Shown: positions 41,956-50,287, counted from the stretch's first letter. The stretch is DNA of 57,899 bases from Blastococcus sp. TF02A-35 (GCF_004571075.1 NZ_SPQP01000026.1:1-57899); one strand, 5' to 3'. Notes: generated by a model not told the origin, from the sequence alone. Numbers and translations are program-made.

Positions 41956-42675
41956 TCAGCCCCGTGGGCGCGTCGGGTGCGGGGTGCGCCGGTACAGGTG
42001 CACCGACACGGCGGCGACCCAGGCCCAGCCGGTCACGACCGCGGCCCAGAGACCGGCCACCGCCAGGGGGGAGGCCCCTCCGCCGGCCACCCCGGCGAAC
42101 CCGGCGAGGACGACGGCCCCGGTGACCGCCGAGGACGCCGCCCAGCGGGTCCGCCCCTCGCGGGCGAACCGGCGGGCGAGGGAGACCGCGGCCGCGACCA
42201 GGCAGGCGAAGCCGAGCCCACCGGCTGCCAGGTGCAGGACCCCGCCCAGCGTCGGCTCCACCGGAGCGCCGGCCGGCGTGCCGAGGGGGAAGCCGTCCAT
42301 CGGGTCGGCGACGAAGACGCCGCCCAGCACCAGCGCCAGCCCGTAGCCCGCCAGCAGCCGACCGGCCCAGGTGCGGTCCGCGGCCCCCCGCAGCGCCCGC
42401 TGCACGCCCACGGCGGCGGCGATGGTCATCAGGCCAGTGACGACGAGCGTGGTGACGTGGATCCAGCCGTGCGGGCCGTTGGCCAGCAGGCTCAGGCTGT
42501 GCCGCCCGAGGTCGAACCCGTCGCGGGTGAGCCCCTGCGTCACGCCCGACGCCAGGTAGACGACCGCGGCCAGCGGCCCGTACCCGAGCAGCGACCGCGT
42601 GACGGCCGACGGCCGGTCGAGGTAGGTGGGACCGGTGTCCCGGACGGCGTCGCCGTGGCTTGCCTGCATGGTCAT
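41956..42675 (-). CDS. DUF998 membrane protein
   Basis: A 239-residue protein with about six hydrophobic segments. F-D-L-G-R-H-S-L-S-L-L-A-N-G-P-H-G-W-I-H is the DUF998 signature, with G-V-F-V-A-D-P-M-D-G-F-P-L-G-T-P later. Function unknown. GGAGG is nine bases before ATG 42675. Confidence 0.87.
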   Translation of the reverse strand: MTMQASHGDAVRDTGPTYLDRPSAVTRSLLGYGPLAAVVYLASGVTQGLTRDGFDLGRHSLSLLANGPHGWIHVTTLVVTGLMTIAAAVGVQRALRGAADRTWAGRLLAGYGLALVLGGVFVADPMDGFPLGTPAGAPVEPTLGGVLHLAAGGLGFACLVAAAVSLARRFAREGRTRWAASSAVTGAVVLAGFAGVAGGGASPLAVAGLWAAVVTGWAWVAAVSVHLYRRTPHPTRPRG

Positions 42676-42781
42676 GTCCGCGTTCCTCCCGCGTTGCTGC
42701 ACCCGTCGGTACTCAGACGGGCCCGCCGGGTGGAACTCATCGGCGGCGTCGGGCGAGCCAGGCCGGTGCCTCAGGCGGAGG

Positions 42782-43192
42782 TCAGAGCCGGTGTGCCCGG
42801 GCGGCGACGCGGCGCTGCCAGGCCACCAGCACCGGCGTGCCGAGCAGCTCGAGGGCCGCCGCCCCGACCAGGGCCGGGTGCGGCTTGCCGGCCGCGCGCC
42901 AGGCCAGCAGCCGGGTGGCGCCCCCGACGAACAGGGCGCCGGAGACGGCGCGCACCAGCGCACCCTCCCGCTCGATCCGGGGGAGGGCCGCCCAGACGAG
43001 CGGCCCGACGGCGGCGTACACGGCGTGCGTGTAGCGGTACTCGTTCTCCACCTCCGGCGTCACCGCGCCGCCGGCCCCGGGCAGCGAGGCCGGGCCGAGC
43101 AGCGCGCCTGCGAGCCCGGAGGCGAAGGGGATGGCCGCGACCGCGCCCAGGGTGATCTGCAGGGCGCGACGGCCGCCGTCGGAGGTGGTCAT
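42782..43192 (-). CDS. DUF4345 membrane protein
   Basis: A 136-residue protein with four hydrophobic segments and V-E-N-E-Y-R-Y-T-H-A-V-Y-A-A-V-G, the DUF4345 motif (E-x-R-f-x-x-a). Probably a small integral membrane protein; no known role. It precedes the DUF998 gene on the same strand with about 106 bases between. Confidence 0.78.
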   Translation of the reverse strand: MTTSDGGRRALQITLGAVAAIPFASGLAGALLGPASLPGAGGAVTPEVENEYRYTHAVYAAVGPLVWAALPRIEREGALVRAVSGALFVGGATRLLAWRAAGKPHPALVGAAALELLGTPVLVAWQRRVAARAHRL

Positions 43193-43238
43193 GGCAGCGA
43201 CCGTGGCACAGCCGCGGCGGTCCGACCAGCGCGGACGG

Positions 43239-43994
43239 TCAGGCAGGTCCGCAGGTCAGCAGGTGGTCGACGGCGTCGGCGAACCCCTCCGGCCCGGTCA
43301 GCGGCACGGCGAACGGCACCCGCAGGTCGTAGCAGCCGCGCCGGCTCTGCACCCGGAACCGGACGCCGAAGCGGTCCAGCCCGAGCAGGCGCACGTCGTC
43401 CCGCCGTCCGGCCCAGTGCTGGACCCGGCCGCACAGGCGGGAGAGCGGCCGGCGCTCGGCGACCATCAGGTCGGTCTCCACCCGGCTCACCGCGTCCGGC
43501 GCGGCCGCCCGGTAGTCGTCGGGGTCCACGTCGACGGACTGCCCCGACTCCTCCAGGGTCACCTCGGCCAGGTCCATCCGCACCAGGACGGCGGAGAGCC
43601 CCACCTCGAACAGCGCGTCGACCGGCGAGGTCTCCGCGAAGTCGAGCACCAGCCCGGCGACGTCGTCGGCCGGGACCGGCGTGAGCCAGCCGGAGAGCTG
43701 CACCAGCGCGCGCACCGGGTGGCGCAGCTCCAGCGGCGCACGGTCGGTGACCGTCAGGCGGGCCGGGACGTCGCCCAGCGGCGAGGCCTGCAGCGCCGCG
43801 GCGGCGCCGCCGGCAGCGGGGACGACGAGCAGCACGTCGCCGTCGCCCGTGGTCGTCGCGGCGAGCACCGGGCAGGTGCCGGCCCCGGCGACGTGGAGGG
43901 CAGCGGTCGGGCGCAGCGCGACGGTGCGGGCGCGCTCGGCCGCCGGCGGCTGCCGGTCGACGGCTGCGGACGAGTGGGTCGGGCCGGCCGTCAT
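43239..43994 (-). CDS. DUF2470 (HugZ-like) protein under an iron box
   Basis: A 251-residue soluble protein. The C-terminal third (D-Y-R-A-A-A-P-D-A and F-R-V-Q-S-R-R-G-C-Y-D-L-R-V-P-F) is a DUF2470 domain, as found at the C terminus of haem-utilisation proteins. The first part resembles a split-barrel flavin/haem-binding fold (P-L-E-L-R-H-P-V-R-A-L-V-Q-L-S-G-W-L). GAGGTGG lies five bases before the ATG. The IdeR/DtxR-type box at 44027-44045 suggests induction on iron starvation; role in haem or iron handling is inference. Confidence 0.78.
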   Translation of the reverse strand: MTAGPTHSSAAVDRQPPAAERARTVALRPTAALHVAGAGTCPVLAATTTGDGDVLLVVPAAGGAAAALQASPLGDVPARLTVTDRAPLELRHPVRALVQLSGWLTPVPADDVAGLVLDFAETSPVDALFEVGLSAVLVRMDLAEVTLEESGQSVDVDPDDYRAAAPDAVSRVETDLMVAERRPLSRLCGRVQHWAGRRDDVRLLGLDRFGVRFRVQSRRGCYDLRVPFAVPLTGPEGFADAVDHLLTCGPA

Positions 43995-44026
43995 CGGGAC
44001 CACCTCGGAGATCTCGGGAGCGAGTA

Positions 44027-44045
44027 GTAAGGTGAGCCTAACCAA
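44027..44045. promoter_or_regulatory. IdeR/DtxR-type iron box
   Basis: GTAAGGTGAGCCTAACCAA agrees closely with the DtxR/IdeR consensus TWAGGTWAGSCTWACCTWA. It lies 33 bases upstream of the DUF2470 start (minus strand) and only 15 bases before the GTG of rpsD, ending four bases before the rpsD ribosome binding site. Confidence 0.75.
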
Positions 44046-44059
44046 ACCGGAGGTCCTGA

Positions 44060-44662
44060 GTGAACACGCCCCGTCCCAAGGTCCGGCTCAGTCGTGCGCT
44101 GGGCATCCCGCTCACGCCGAAGTGCGTCCAGTACTTCGAGCGCCGCCCGTACCCGCCGGGCGAGCACGGCCGGAAGCGTCGCAAGGACAGCGACTACTCC
44201 ACCCGGCTCAAGGAGAAGCAGCGGCTGCGCGCGCAGTACGACATCTCCGAGACCCAGCTGCGGGCGGCCTTCGACCGGGCCAAGCGCACCGGCGGCAAGA
44301 CCGGCGAGGCGCTGATCCAGGACCTCGAGTCGCGGCTGGACGCCACGGTGCTGCGCGCCGGCTTCGCCCGGACCATCTACCAGGCCCGCCAGTTCGTCAC
44401 CCACCAGCACGTGCTGGTCAACGGCAAGCGGGTCGACCGGCCCTCGTACCGGCTCAAGCCCGGCGACTTCGTGCAGATCGCGGAGAAGTCGCGCACCAAG
44501 GAGCCGTTCGTCGTCGCCGCCTCCGGTGCGCACGCCGAGGCGCCGAAGTACCTCGAGGTGCGGCTGGCCGACCTGGTCGCGCGCTACGAGCGGACGCCGT
44601 CCCGCGACGAGGTCCCGGTGGTCTGCGAGGAGCAGCTGGTCGTGGAGTACTACTCCCGCTGA
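44060..44662 (+). CDS. rpsD: 30S ribosomal protein S4
   Basis: A 200-residue S4, the assembly-initiating protein that binds the 5' domain of 16S rRNA. It has the actinobacterial opening R-P-K-V-R-L-S-R-A-L-G-I-P-L-T-P-K, then R-P-Y-P-P-G-E-H-G-R, the S4 RNA-binding domain (L-E-S-R-L-D-A-T-V-L-R-A-G-F-A-R-T-I-Y-Q-A-R-Q) and ends V-V-C-E-E-Q-L-V-V-E-Y-Y-S-R. GTG start with GGAGG six bases upstream. Stand-alone rpsD, away from the alpha operon, is normal for actinobacteria. Confidence 0.97.
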   Translation: MNTPRPKVRLSRALGIPLTPKCVQYFERRPYPPGEHGRKRRKDSDYSTRLKEKQRLRAQYDISETQLRAAFDRAKRTGGKTGEALIQDLESRLDATVLRAGFARTIYQARQFVTHQHVLVNGKRVDRPSYRLKPGDFVQIAEKSRTKEPFVVAASGAHAEAPKYLEVRLADLVARYERTPSRDEVPVVCEEQLVVEYYSR

Positions 44663-44665
44663 CCC

Positions 44666-44724
44666 CCGGACCGCACGAACTCGTGGTCATCGCGGGCTGA
44701 TCGCCACGAGTTCGTGCGGTTCGG
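44666..44724. terminator. Long hairpin after rpsD
   Basis: ACCGCACGAACTCGTGG (44670-44686) pairs exactly with CCACGAGTTCGTGCGGT (44704-44720); four more outer pairs including one G-T extend it to 44666 and 44724. The loop is 17 bases. It begins four bases after the rpsD stop codon, so termination is likely. No T-tract. Confidence 0.75.
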
Positions 44725-44849
44725 TGCCGCCGCGCCATCGCCGCCACCCGGGGAACGGTCGTGCCCAATGCGTCCCGCGGGAGCGGCGGTGGAAGAATGC
44801 CCACGAGCACGGTCGCGGCCCCGGCGGGCCGGCGGAGGCGTGCCCGGCG

Positions 44850-46607
44850 GTGGGGGGAGCGGCACTGAACAGGCATCTGGCGGAGCTCGTACCGGGCGCG
44901 CCCCGGACCGAGCTGCAGCAGATGGTCCTGGAGCACGACTGGGCGACCACCGCTCTCGGCCCGCAGGCGGACTGGTCCCCGACGCTGCGGACGGCCGTCA
45001 GCACCGCGCTGAACTCGCGCTTCCCGTTCCTCCTCATGTGGGGGCCGGAGCTCGTCATGATCTACAACGACGACTACGCCCCCATGCTGGGCGCCCGGCA
45101 CCCCTCCGCGCTGGGCCGCTCCGCGCGGGACGTCTGGTCCGACATCTGGGATGCGCTGAACCCCATGGTCGCGGAGGTCATGGCTGGGCGGGCCACGTGG
45201 TCCGAGGACCTGCTGCTGGTCATGACCCGCAACGGCTGGGAGGAGGAGACCTACTTCTCCTTCTCCTTCAGCCCCGTGGTCGAGCCGGGCGGTCACGTGG
45301 TCGGCCTGCTCGACACGGTCGTGGAGACCACGCACCGGGTGCTCGCCGCCCGTCGGCTCAGCGTGCTGCAGCGGCTGGGCAGCCTCCCGCGCGCCGCGCA
45401 CGGTGACACCACCGAAGCCGTCTCCACCGCCCTCGGGATCCTGGCCGACGCCCGCGAGGACTGCCCGTTCGGCATCGTCTACCTGACCGACGACGACGGC
45501 GGCCACGTGCGGCTCGTCGCCGCGCAGGGCCTGGCCGTGCAGGGGGAGCTGGCGACGGGGCCCATCCCCGAGCAGGTGCGCCGGGCGATGGCGACCGGTG
45601 AGCCGCAGACGGTGACCGGGCTGGCCTCGCAGTTCCCCGGCCTGGCCACCGCCGGCGCCAGCCCGGTGGCCCACGCCGACGTCGACACCGCGGTGGTCCT
45701 GCCGCTCACCGCTGCCGGCGCCGATCGCCCGGTGGGGGCGCTGGTCCTGGGCGCCAGCCCGCACCTGCCCCTGGACGAGGACTACCGCGTCTTCATGTCC
45801 CTGGCGGCGGGCCAGGTCGCCGCCACGGTCACCGACGCGCAGGCGGTCGCGGCCGAGCGGCGCCGGGCGGAGGAGCGGGCGCAGTCGGAGCGGGCACGGG
45901 CCCAGTTCTTCACCGACGTCGCCGTCACCCTCCAGCGCGCGGTGCTCGGGCCGACCGTGCTGCCCGAGGGCTTCGCCGTCCACTACGAGCCGGCCACCGG
46001 CACGCTGGAGGTGGGCGGCGACTGGTACGACGTCGTCGACATGCCCGACGGCGGCTACGGCGTGGTCGTCGGTGACGTGGTCGGCCGTGGCCTGTCCGCG
46101 GCCGCGGTGATGGGCCAGCTCCGCAGTGCCGGACGGGCGCTGCTGCTGGAGAGCCGCTCCCCGGCCCACGTCCTCACGGCGCTCGACCGCTTCGCCGCGC
46201 TGGTCCCCGGGGCCGCCGTGAGCACCGTGTTCTGCGCCGTCATCGACGCGCGCAGGGGCACCGTCCGGTACAGCAGCGCGGGGCACCCGCCGGCCCTGCT
46301 CGTGGCCGCCGACGGCACCACCAGGCAGCTGGAGGAGGGCTGCGCCCTCCCCCTGGCCGTCGACGACAGCCGGGAGCGCCCCGAGGCGGAGGTCCAGATG
46401 CCGCCCGGCTCGACCCTGCTGCTCTACACCGACGGCCTGGTCGAGCGGCGCGACGAGGCCCTGGACGAGGGGATCGGCCGCGCCACCGACGCCCTCGTCG
46501 AGGGCCGGAACCTCGGCCCGGCGGAGCTGGGCGCCCTGCTCACCGAGCGGCTGCTCGGCGACGCCCCGGACGACGACGTCGCCTTCGTCCTCTTCCGCTG
46601 CGGCTGA
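44850..46607 (+). CDS. PAS-GAF-PP2C (SpoIIE-type) serine phosphatase
   Basis: A 585-residue cytoplasmic phosphatase. A PAS-like domain (about 45-165; F-L-L-M-W-G-P-E-L-V-M-I-Y-N-D-D-Y) opens it, then GAF (about 185-340), a short coiled linker rich in E and R, and a PP2C domain (about 355-585) with V-G-G-D-W-Y-D, G-D-V-V-G-R-G, S-A-G-H-P-P and Y-T-D-G-L-V-E-R. Probable role is dephosphorylating an anti-anti-sigma factor. GTG 44850 was chosen; a CTG at 44865 with a better-placed GGGGGAG is possible. Confidence 0.88.
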   Translation: MGGAALNRHLAELVPGAPRTELQQMVLEHDWATTALGPQADWSPTLRTAVSTALNSRFPFLLMWGPELVMIYNDDYAPMLGARHPSALGRSARDVWSDIWDALNPMVAEVMAGRATWSEDLLLVMTRNGWEEETYFSFSFSPVVEPGGHVVGLLDTVVETTHRVLAARRLSVLQRLGSLPRAAHGDTTEAVSTALGILADAREDCPFGIVYLTDDDGGHVRLVAAQGLAVQGELATGPIPEQVRRAMATGEPQTVTGLASQFPGLATAGASPVAHADVDTAVVLPLTAAGADRPVGALVLGASPHLPLDEDYRVFMSLAAGQVAATVTDAQAVAAERRRAEERAQSERARAQFFTDVAVTLQRAVLGPTVLPEGFAVHYEPATGTLEVGGDWYDVVDMPDGGYGVVVGDVVGRGLSAAAVMGQLRSAGRALLLESRSPAHVLTALDRFAALVPGAAVSTVFCAVIDARRGTVRYSSAGHPPALLVAADGTTRQLEEGCALPLAVDDSRERPEAEVQMPPGSTLLLYTDGLVERRDEALDEGIGRATDALVEGRNLGPAELGALLTERLLGDAPDDDVAFVLFRCG

Positions 46608-46617
46608 CGACCGGCAC

Positions 46618-47139
46618 GTGGACGTCGTCCGGGCCAGCAAGCGCCTGTCCTACGTCCTCCGCCACCGCCCGGACTCCGTCGGTCTCGAGCTGGACCCGGC
46701 CGGCTGGGCGGACGTCGACCGGCTGCTGGCCGCGCTCCACCTGACGCGCGAGCAGCTGGAGCGGGTCGTCGCCACCAACGACAAGCGCCGGTTCGAGCTG
46801 CGCGGCGACCGGATCCGCGCGGTCCAGGGCCACAGCGTCGCCGTCGAGCTCGGCTACGCCCCCGAGCGCCCGCCCCCCGTGCTCTTTCACGGGACGGTCG
46901 AGCGGTTCCTCCCGTCGATCCTCGCCGAGGGGCTGCGGCCGGGACGGCGGCACGCGGTGCACCTCAGCCCCGACGTCGCGACCGCGCGCACCGTCGGCGC
47001 CCGGCGCGGCCGTCCGGTGGTGCTGCGGGTCGACGCCGCGCGCCTGGCCGACGACGGCACGACCTTCAGCCGCTCGGCCAACGGCGTCTGGCTGGTCGAC
47101 GCCGTCCCGCCGTCGTACCCTGCGCTGCTCGAGGGCTGA
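46618..47139 (+). CDS. kptA: RNA 2'-phosphotransferase (Tpt1/KptA)
   Basis: A 173-residue member of the Tpt1 family, which removes a 2'-phosphate from RNA using NAD. Motifs: S-K-R-L-S-Y-V-L-R-H-R-P (Arg and His of the active site), R-A-V-Q-G-H-S-V, L-F-H-G-T and A-V-H-L-S. Bacteria have no tRNA splicing of the fungal type, so the substrate is unclear; ADP-ribosylation of RNA ends is one known side activity. It starts 10 bases after the PP2C gene and is probably co-transcribed. Confidence 0.9.
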   Translation: MDVVRASKRLSYVLRHRPDSVGLELDPAGWADVDRLLAALHLTREQLERVVATNDKRRFELRGDRIRAVQGHSVAVELGYAPERPPPVLFHGTVERFLPSILAEGLRPGRRHAVHLSPDVATARTVGARRGRPVVLRVDAARLADDGTTFSRSANGVWLVDAVPPSYPALLEG

Positions 47140-47142
47140 GGC

Positions 47143-48228
47143 TCAGCGGGGGAGGCGGACGGCCAGCAGCGCGATGTCGTCGTCGCCGCGCGAGCCCAGG
47201 GCGCCGAGCAGGCCGTCGCAGACCCGGTCCAGCTGCTCCTGCCCGACGCGGGACAGCGCCCTGAGCAGCCAGGCGGTCCCGTCGTCGAGGGTCATGCCGC
47301 GGCGCTCGACCAGGCCGTCGGTGTAGAAGAGCACCGAGTCGCCGCGGTGCAGCTCGACCTCGTGCTCGGTCCGCGGGGCGCTCGCCCGTCCCGCGCCCAG
47401 CAGCCGCTCGGGGGTCCGCTCCAGCAGGTCGGCGGTGCCGTCGGCGCGCACCAGGACCGGCGGCAGGTGGCCCGCGTTGGACCAGCACAGCGGGGCCGTC
47501 GCGCCGTCCCCGCGGACGTCGACGGTCGCGACCGCCACCGTCACCAGCGTGTCGAGGCCCATCTGCTCCAGGACCGCGTCCAGGGCCGTGAGCAGCGCTG
47601 CGGGTGAGCTGTGCCCCGAGCCGGCGAGCGCACGGACCATGCCGCGGGTCTGGGCCATCGTCGCGGCGGCGGGCGCGTCGTGGCCGGCGACGTCACCGAT
47701 CACCAGCATCATCCGGCCGTCGGGCAGCGGGAAGGCGTCGTACCAGTCCCCGCCGACCTGCGCGCCCTGCTCGCCGGGCAGGTAGCGGGCGGCGGTCTCC
47801 ATCCCCGGGACCCGAGGGGGCGAGCCGAGCAGCGCCCGCTGCAGCGTCTCGCTGGTGCGCACCGCGGCGCGCGTGGCGGCCGCCTCGGCGCTGAGCCGGG
47901 CGGTGTGCGCCTCGTTGCGCAGCCGCCGCTCGCAGGTGGCGACGGCCAGGAAGCCGGCCAGGACGACGGCGAGCAGCCGGATCGACTGGGCCACCACCGA
48001 CTCCGCGGTGTACTGCTGCGAGTACAGCCCGAGCAGGGTGGCGACGACGAAGGTGGTGGCCGCGTAGGCGACGGTGGCCTGCCGGCTGAGCGAGGTGGCG
48101 GCCACAAGGGGGGCCATGACGCTGAGCCCGAGCACCACCTGCTGGCGGCCGGTGGCCACCTCCGCCAGCACGACCAGGAGGAGGACGACGGCCGGCAGCG
48201 CCACGTCGACGCGTCCCGACCGGTTCAC
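47143..48228 (-). CDS. Membrane-anchored PP2C (SpoIIE-type) phosphatase
   Basis: A 361-residue protein. Four to five hydrophobic segments fill residues about 8-100, followed by a short coiled linker and a PP2C domain with V-G-G-D-W-Y-D, I-G-D-V-A-G-H-D, N-A-G-H-L-P-P, Y-T-D-G-L-V-E-R and D-D-D-I-A-L-L. This is the third SpoIIE-type phosphatase in the window and the only membrane one. GAGAGG lies six bases before GTG 48228 (GTG 48231 directly before it is also possible). Confidence 0.9.
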   Translation of the reverse strand: MNRSGRVDVALPAVVLLLVVLAEVATGRQQVVLGLSVMAPLVAATSLSRQATVAYAATTFVVATLLGLYSQQYTAESVVAQSIRLLAVVLAGFLAVATCERRLRNEAHTARLSAEAAATRAAVRTSETLQRALLGSPPRVPGMETAARYLPGEQGAQVGGDWYDAFPLPDGRMMLVIGDVAGHDAPAAATMAQTRGMVRALAGSGHSSPAALLTALDAVLEQMGLDTLVTVAVATVDVRGDGATAPLCWSNAGHLPPVLVRADGTADLLERTPERLLGAGRASAPRTEHEVELHRGDSVLFYTDGLVERRGMTLDDGTAWLLRALSRVGQEQLDRVCDGLLGALGSRGDDDIALLAVRLPR

Positions 48229-48308
48229 CACGTACCTCTCGTCCGGTCCGGTGCCACGGCTGCTGTTGAACCGAGCCTCCAACCTAGTGGACGCCCCGGG
48301 GGCGGCCG

Positions 48309-49553
48309 TCAGCCCGGCGAGCCGGGCATCGAGTCCAGGGGCATGCCGACGTAGAGCATCCCGATGAGGACGCCCGCGTCGTCGTGCAGGCCGGCGTAGG
48401 CGGTGAAGTACTGCCGGCCGGCGACCGTCGCCTCGCCGGTGTAGACCTCCCCGGCCAGGACGGCGGCGAGCACGGGGTTGCGGGTGCCGTCGGCGCCCAC
48501 CCGGGAGATGTAGGTGCCGATGTTGCGCCGGCCCGCGGGGTTGAGCACCGTGGTCGCGGCCCGCACCATGCTCCCCTGGTCGTCCAGGCGCTGGAAGAGG
48601 GTGCAGCTGCCGCCCACCTGCCGCACCACCTCGTCGACCAGCGGCACGGGACGGCGCGGGTCGTCGCTGCGCTCCAGCGGGACGTCGCCGATGAGGACAT
48701 CGGGCAGCTGCGCGGTGTGGGCGGCGCCGGTGGCCTGGTCCTTCACGCTGACGGTGGCGCGGTGCTCCCCGAGGCGGGCCCCGCCCAGGTCGGCGAGGCA
48801 CTGCTCGGCGACGGCGAGCGCCCGGCGGACGTAGACGACCCGCTGGCTCTCGGCCAGCCGGCCGACGGCGTCGGTGATGCGGGCCGAGCCGCTCGCGGCC
48901 CGGTCCACGTTCTCGACGACGCGCTCGGTGGCGGCCCGCTGCTGCTCGACGGCGGCGGCGATGGCGTCCTGCGCCTCGGCGATCGAGCCGAGGGTGCCGG
49001 TGATCCGCTGGATCACCTGGACGGCCTGGGCGGTCTCGTGCTGCACGGCCTTGATCTGCGCGTCGATGTCCTGCGCCGCCTGGGCGGTGCGGCCGGCGAG
49101 CTCCTTGACCTCGTCGGCGACGACGGCGAAGCCGCGGCCCAGCTCGCCGGCCCGCGTCGCCTCGACGGAGGCGTTCAGCGCGAGGAACCGGCTCTGCTGG
49201 CTGATCGCGGTGATCATGCGGACGAACTGGGTGATGGACTCGCTGGCGGTCTGCAGCGCGGCGATGCGCTCGTCCACGGCCTGGGCGTCCCGCACCGCCT
49301 CCTCCGCGACGGCGGAGACGCGGCTGGTGCTGGTGGAGATGTCGCCGATGGCGACGCGCAGCTCCGCGAGCGAGGCGGCGGCCTCGCGGGAGGTGTCGGA
49401 GACCTCGCGGGAGGCCTGGGCGAGCACGCCGGCCTGCTGGGCGGCCGCCTCCATGCTCGTGTCGCGCTCCGGGGCGCGCCGCGGAGCGGTCACCCGAGGG
49501 GCCGTGCCCGCTGCGGGCGCCGCAGCCCCCACCGACGTCGACGAGCGCACCAC
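48309..49553 (-). CDS. Soluble methyl-accepting-type receptor with C-terminal Cache-like domain
   Basis: About 414 residues. Residues about 50-260 are helical and contain the MCP signalling tip, F-L-A-L-N-A-S-V-E-A-T-R-A-G-E-L-G-R-G-F-A-V-V-A-D-E-V. The C-terminal part (about 280-410; L-F-Q-R-L-D-D-Q-G-S-M-V-R, T-G-E-A-T-V-A-G-R-Q-Y-F-T-A-Y and D-D-A-G-V-L-I-G-M-L-Y-V-G) resembles the Cache_3/Cache_2 sensory fold. There is no membrane segment and the order is the reverse of a normal receptor. AGGAGGAG precedes GTG 49553 and GTG 49550. Confidence 0.82.
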   Translation of the reverse strand: MVRSSTSVGAAAPAAGTAPRVTAPRRAPERDTSMEAAAQQAGVLAQASREVSDTSREAAASLAELRVAIGDISTSTSRVSAVAEEAVRDAQAVDERIAALQTASESITQFVRMITAISQQSRFLALNASVEATRAGELGRGFAVVADEVKELAGRTAQAAQDIDAQIKAVQHETAQAVQVIQRITGTLGSIAEAQDAIAAAVEQQRAATERVVENVDRAASGSARITDAVGRLAESQRVVYVRRALAVAEQCLADLGGARLGEHRATVSVKDQATGAAHTAQLPDVLIGDVPLERSDDPRRPVPLVDEVVRQVGGSCTLFQRLDDQGSMVRAATTVLNPAGRRNIGTYISRVGADGTRNPVLAAVLAGEVYTGEATVAGRQYFTAYAGLHDDAGVLIGMLYVGMPLDSMPGSPG

Positions 49554-49619
49554 CCGACTCCTCCTCCGCACCTCGAGAACGCACCTCGACGTGCCCGGGG
49601 GCAGGAGGTTCCGGAACAA

Positions 49620-49872
49620 CCTAGGCCGCTGGGCCGGCGATCCGAGGAGGCACGCCGCGCAGCGACGGCGGTTCGTCCGACCAATTCCCAGAATGGTATT
49701 CGGTCACCTTCCCAGAATTGTCGACACGGAGACTCCAGTTTCTTTTGGGACAAGAGTTAAGAATGTGCCGGGCGTTGCCGAAGACCTGGTTGTCGAACGA
49801 CAGGCCAGTGCCGATGACCCGGATGACAGGCATCCGGGCGGGCAGGGCCGCTGAGAGAACAGGACACAGGCA
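49620..49872 (+). promoter_or_regulatory. Upstream region of the secreted protein operon
   Basis: No gene. Bases about 49680-49765 are much richer in A+T than the surroundings. TTCCCAGAAT is repeated directly at 49685-49694 and 49709-49718 (24 bases apart). Nearer the gene, CCCGGATG (49818-49825) and CATCCGGG (49831-49838) form a perfect hairpin 35 bases before the ATG. I see no match to a known riboswitch. Confidence 0.45.
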
Positions 49873-50274
49873 ATGCGCAAGTCGCGCGTTCTGCTCGCCG
49901 GAGTCGCGGTTGCCGCTGCCGGCCTCACGACCACCGCTTTCACCGCCAGCAACAACTTCGGGACGGTGGACAACAACGTCGCCGGTTACGGCGAGCTGGT
50001 CACCTCCGGTGTGACGGTCACGAACATCGCCTACACCCCGACCGCCGCGGACGGTGCGCGCCTGCAGAGCGTCGCCTTCACCGTGACCGAGGACCTCACC
50101 GGCATGTCGTCGCGGATGACCCTGTACGGCCTGGGCGGCAGCCCGGCCCCGATCTCCAACGGCGCCTCCACCTGCAGCTACGTGGCGGCCAACAACCTCG
50201 TCACCTGCACCATGACGACGCCGCCGCTGATCACGTCCTTCGACAAGACCTCGCTGACGGTCACCTCGAACTAA
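49873..50274 (+). CDS. Small secreted protein with SipW-dependent-type signal peptide
   Basis: A 133-residue protein. The N terminus M-R-K-S-R then L-L-A-G-V-A-V-A-A-A-G-L-T-T-T-A-F-T-A-S is a signal sequence of the kind cleaved by SipW-type peptidases. The remaining about 105 residues are Thr/Ser/Asn-rich and predicted beta, with a single pair of Cys (T-C-S-Y and V-T-C-T) that could form a disulfide. It resembles camelysin/TasA-type small matrix proteins in size and layout only. A terminator-like hairpin and then the signal peptidase gene follow. Confidence 0.7.
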   Translation: MRKSRVLLAGVAVAAAGLTTTAFTASNNFGTVDNNVAGYGELVTSGVTVTNIAYTPTAADGARLQSVAFTVTEDLTGMSSRMTLYGLGGSPAPISNGASTCSYVAANNLVTCTMTTPPLITSFDKTSLTVTSN

Positions 50275-50287
50275 GCAGTCCCGTCCT

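Noticed and set aside
49620-49872. A c-di-GMP or c-di-AMP riboswitch upstream of the secreted protein gene
   Set aside because: The region has hairpins but none of the conserved sequence blocks of these riboswitches that I know.
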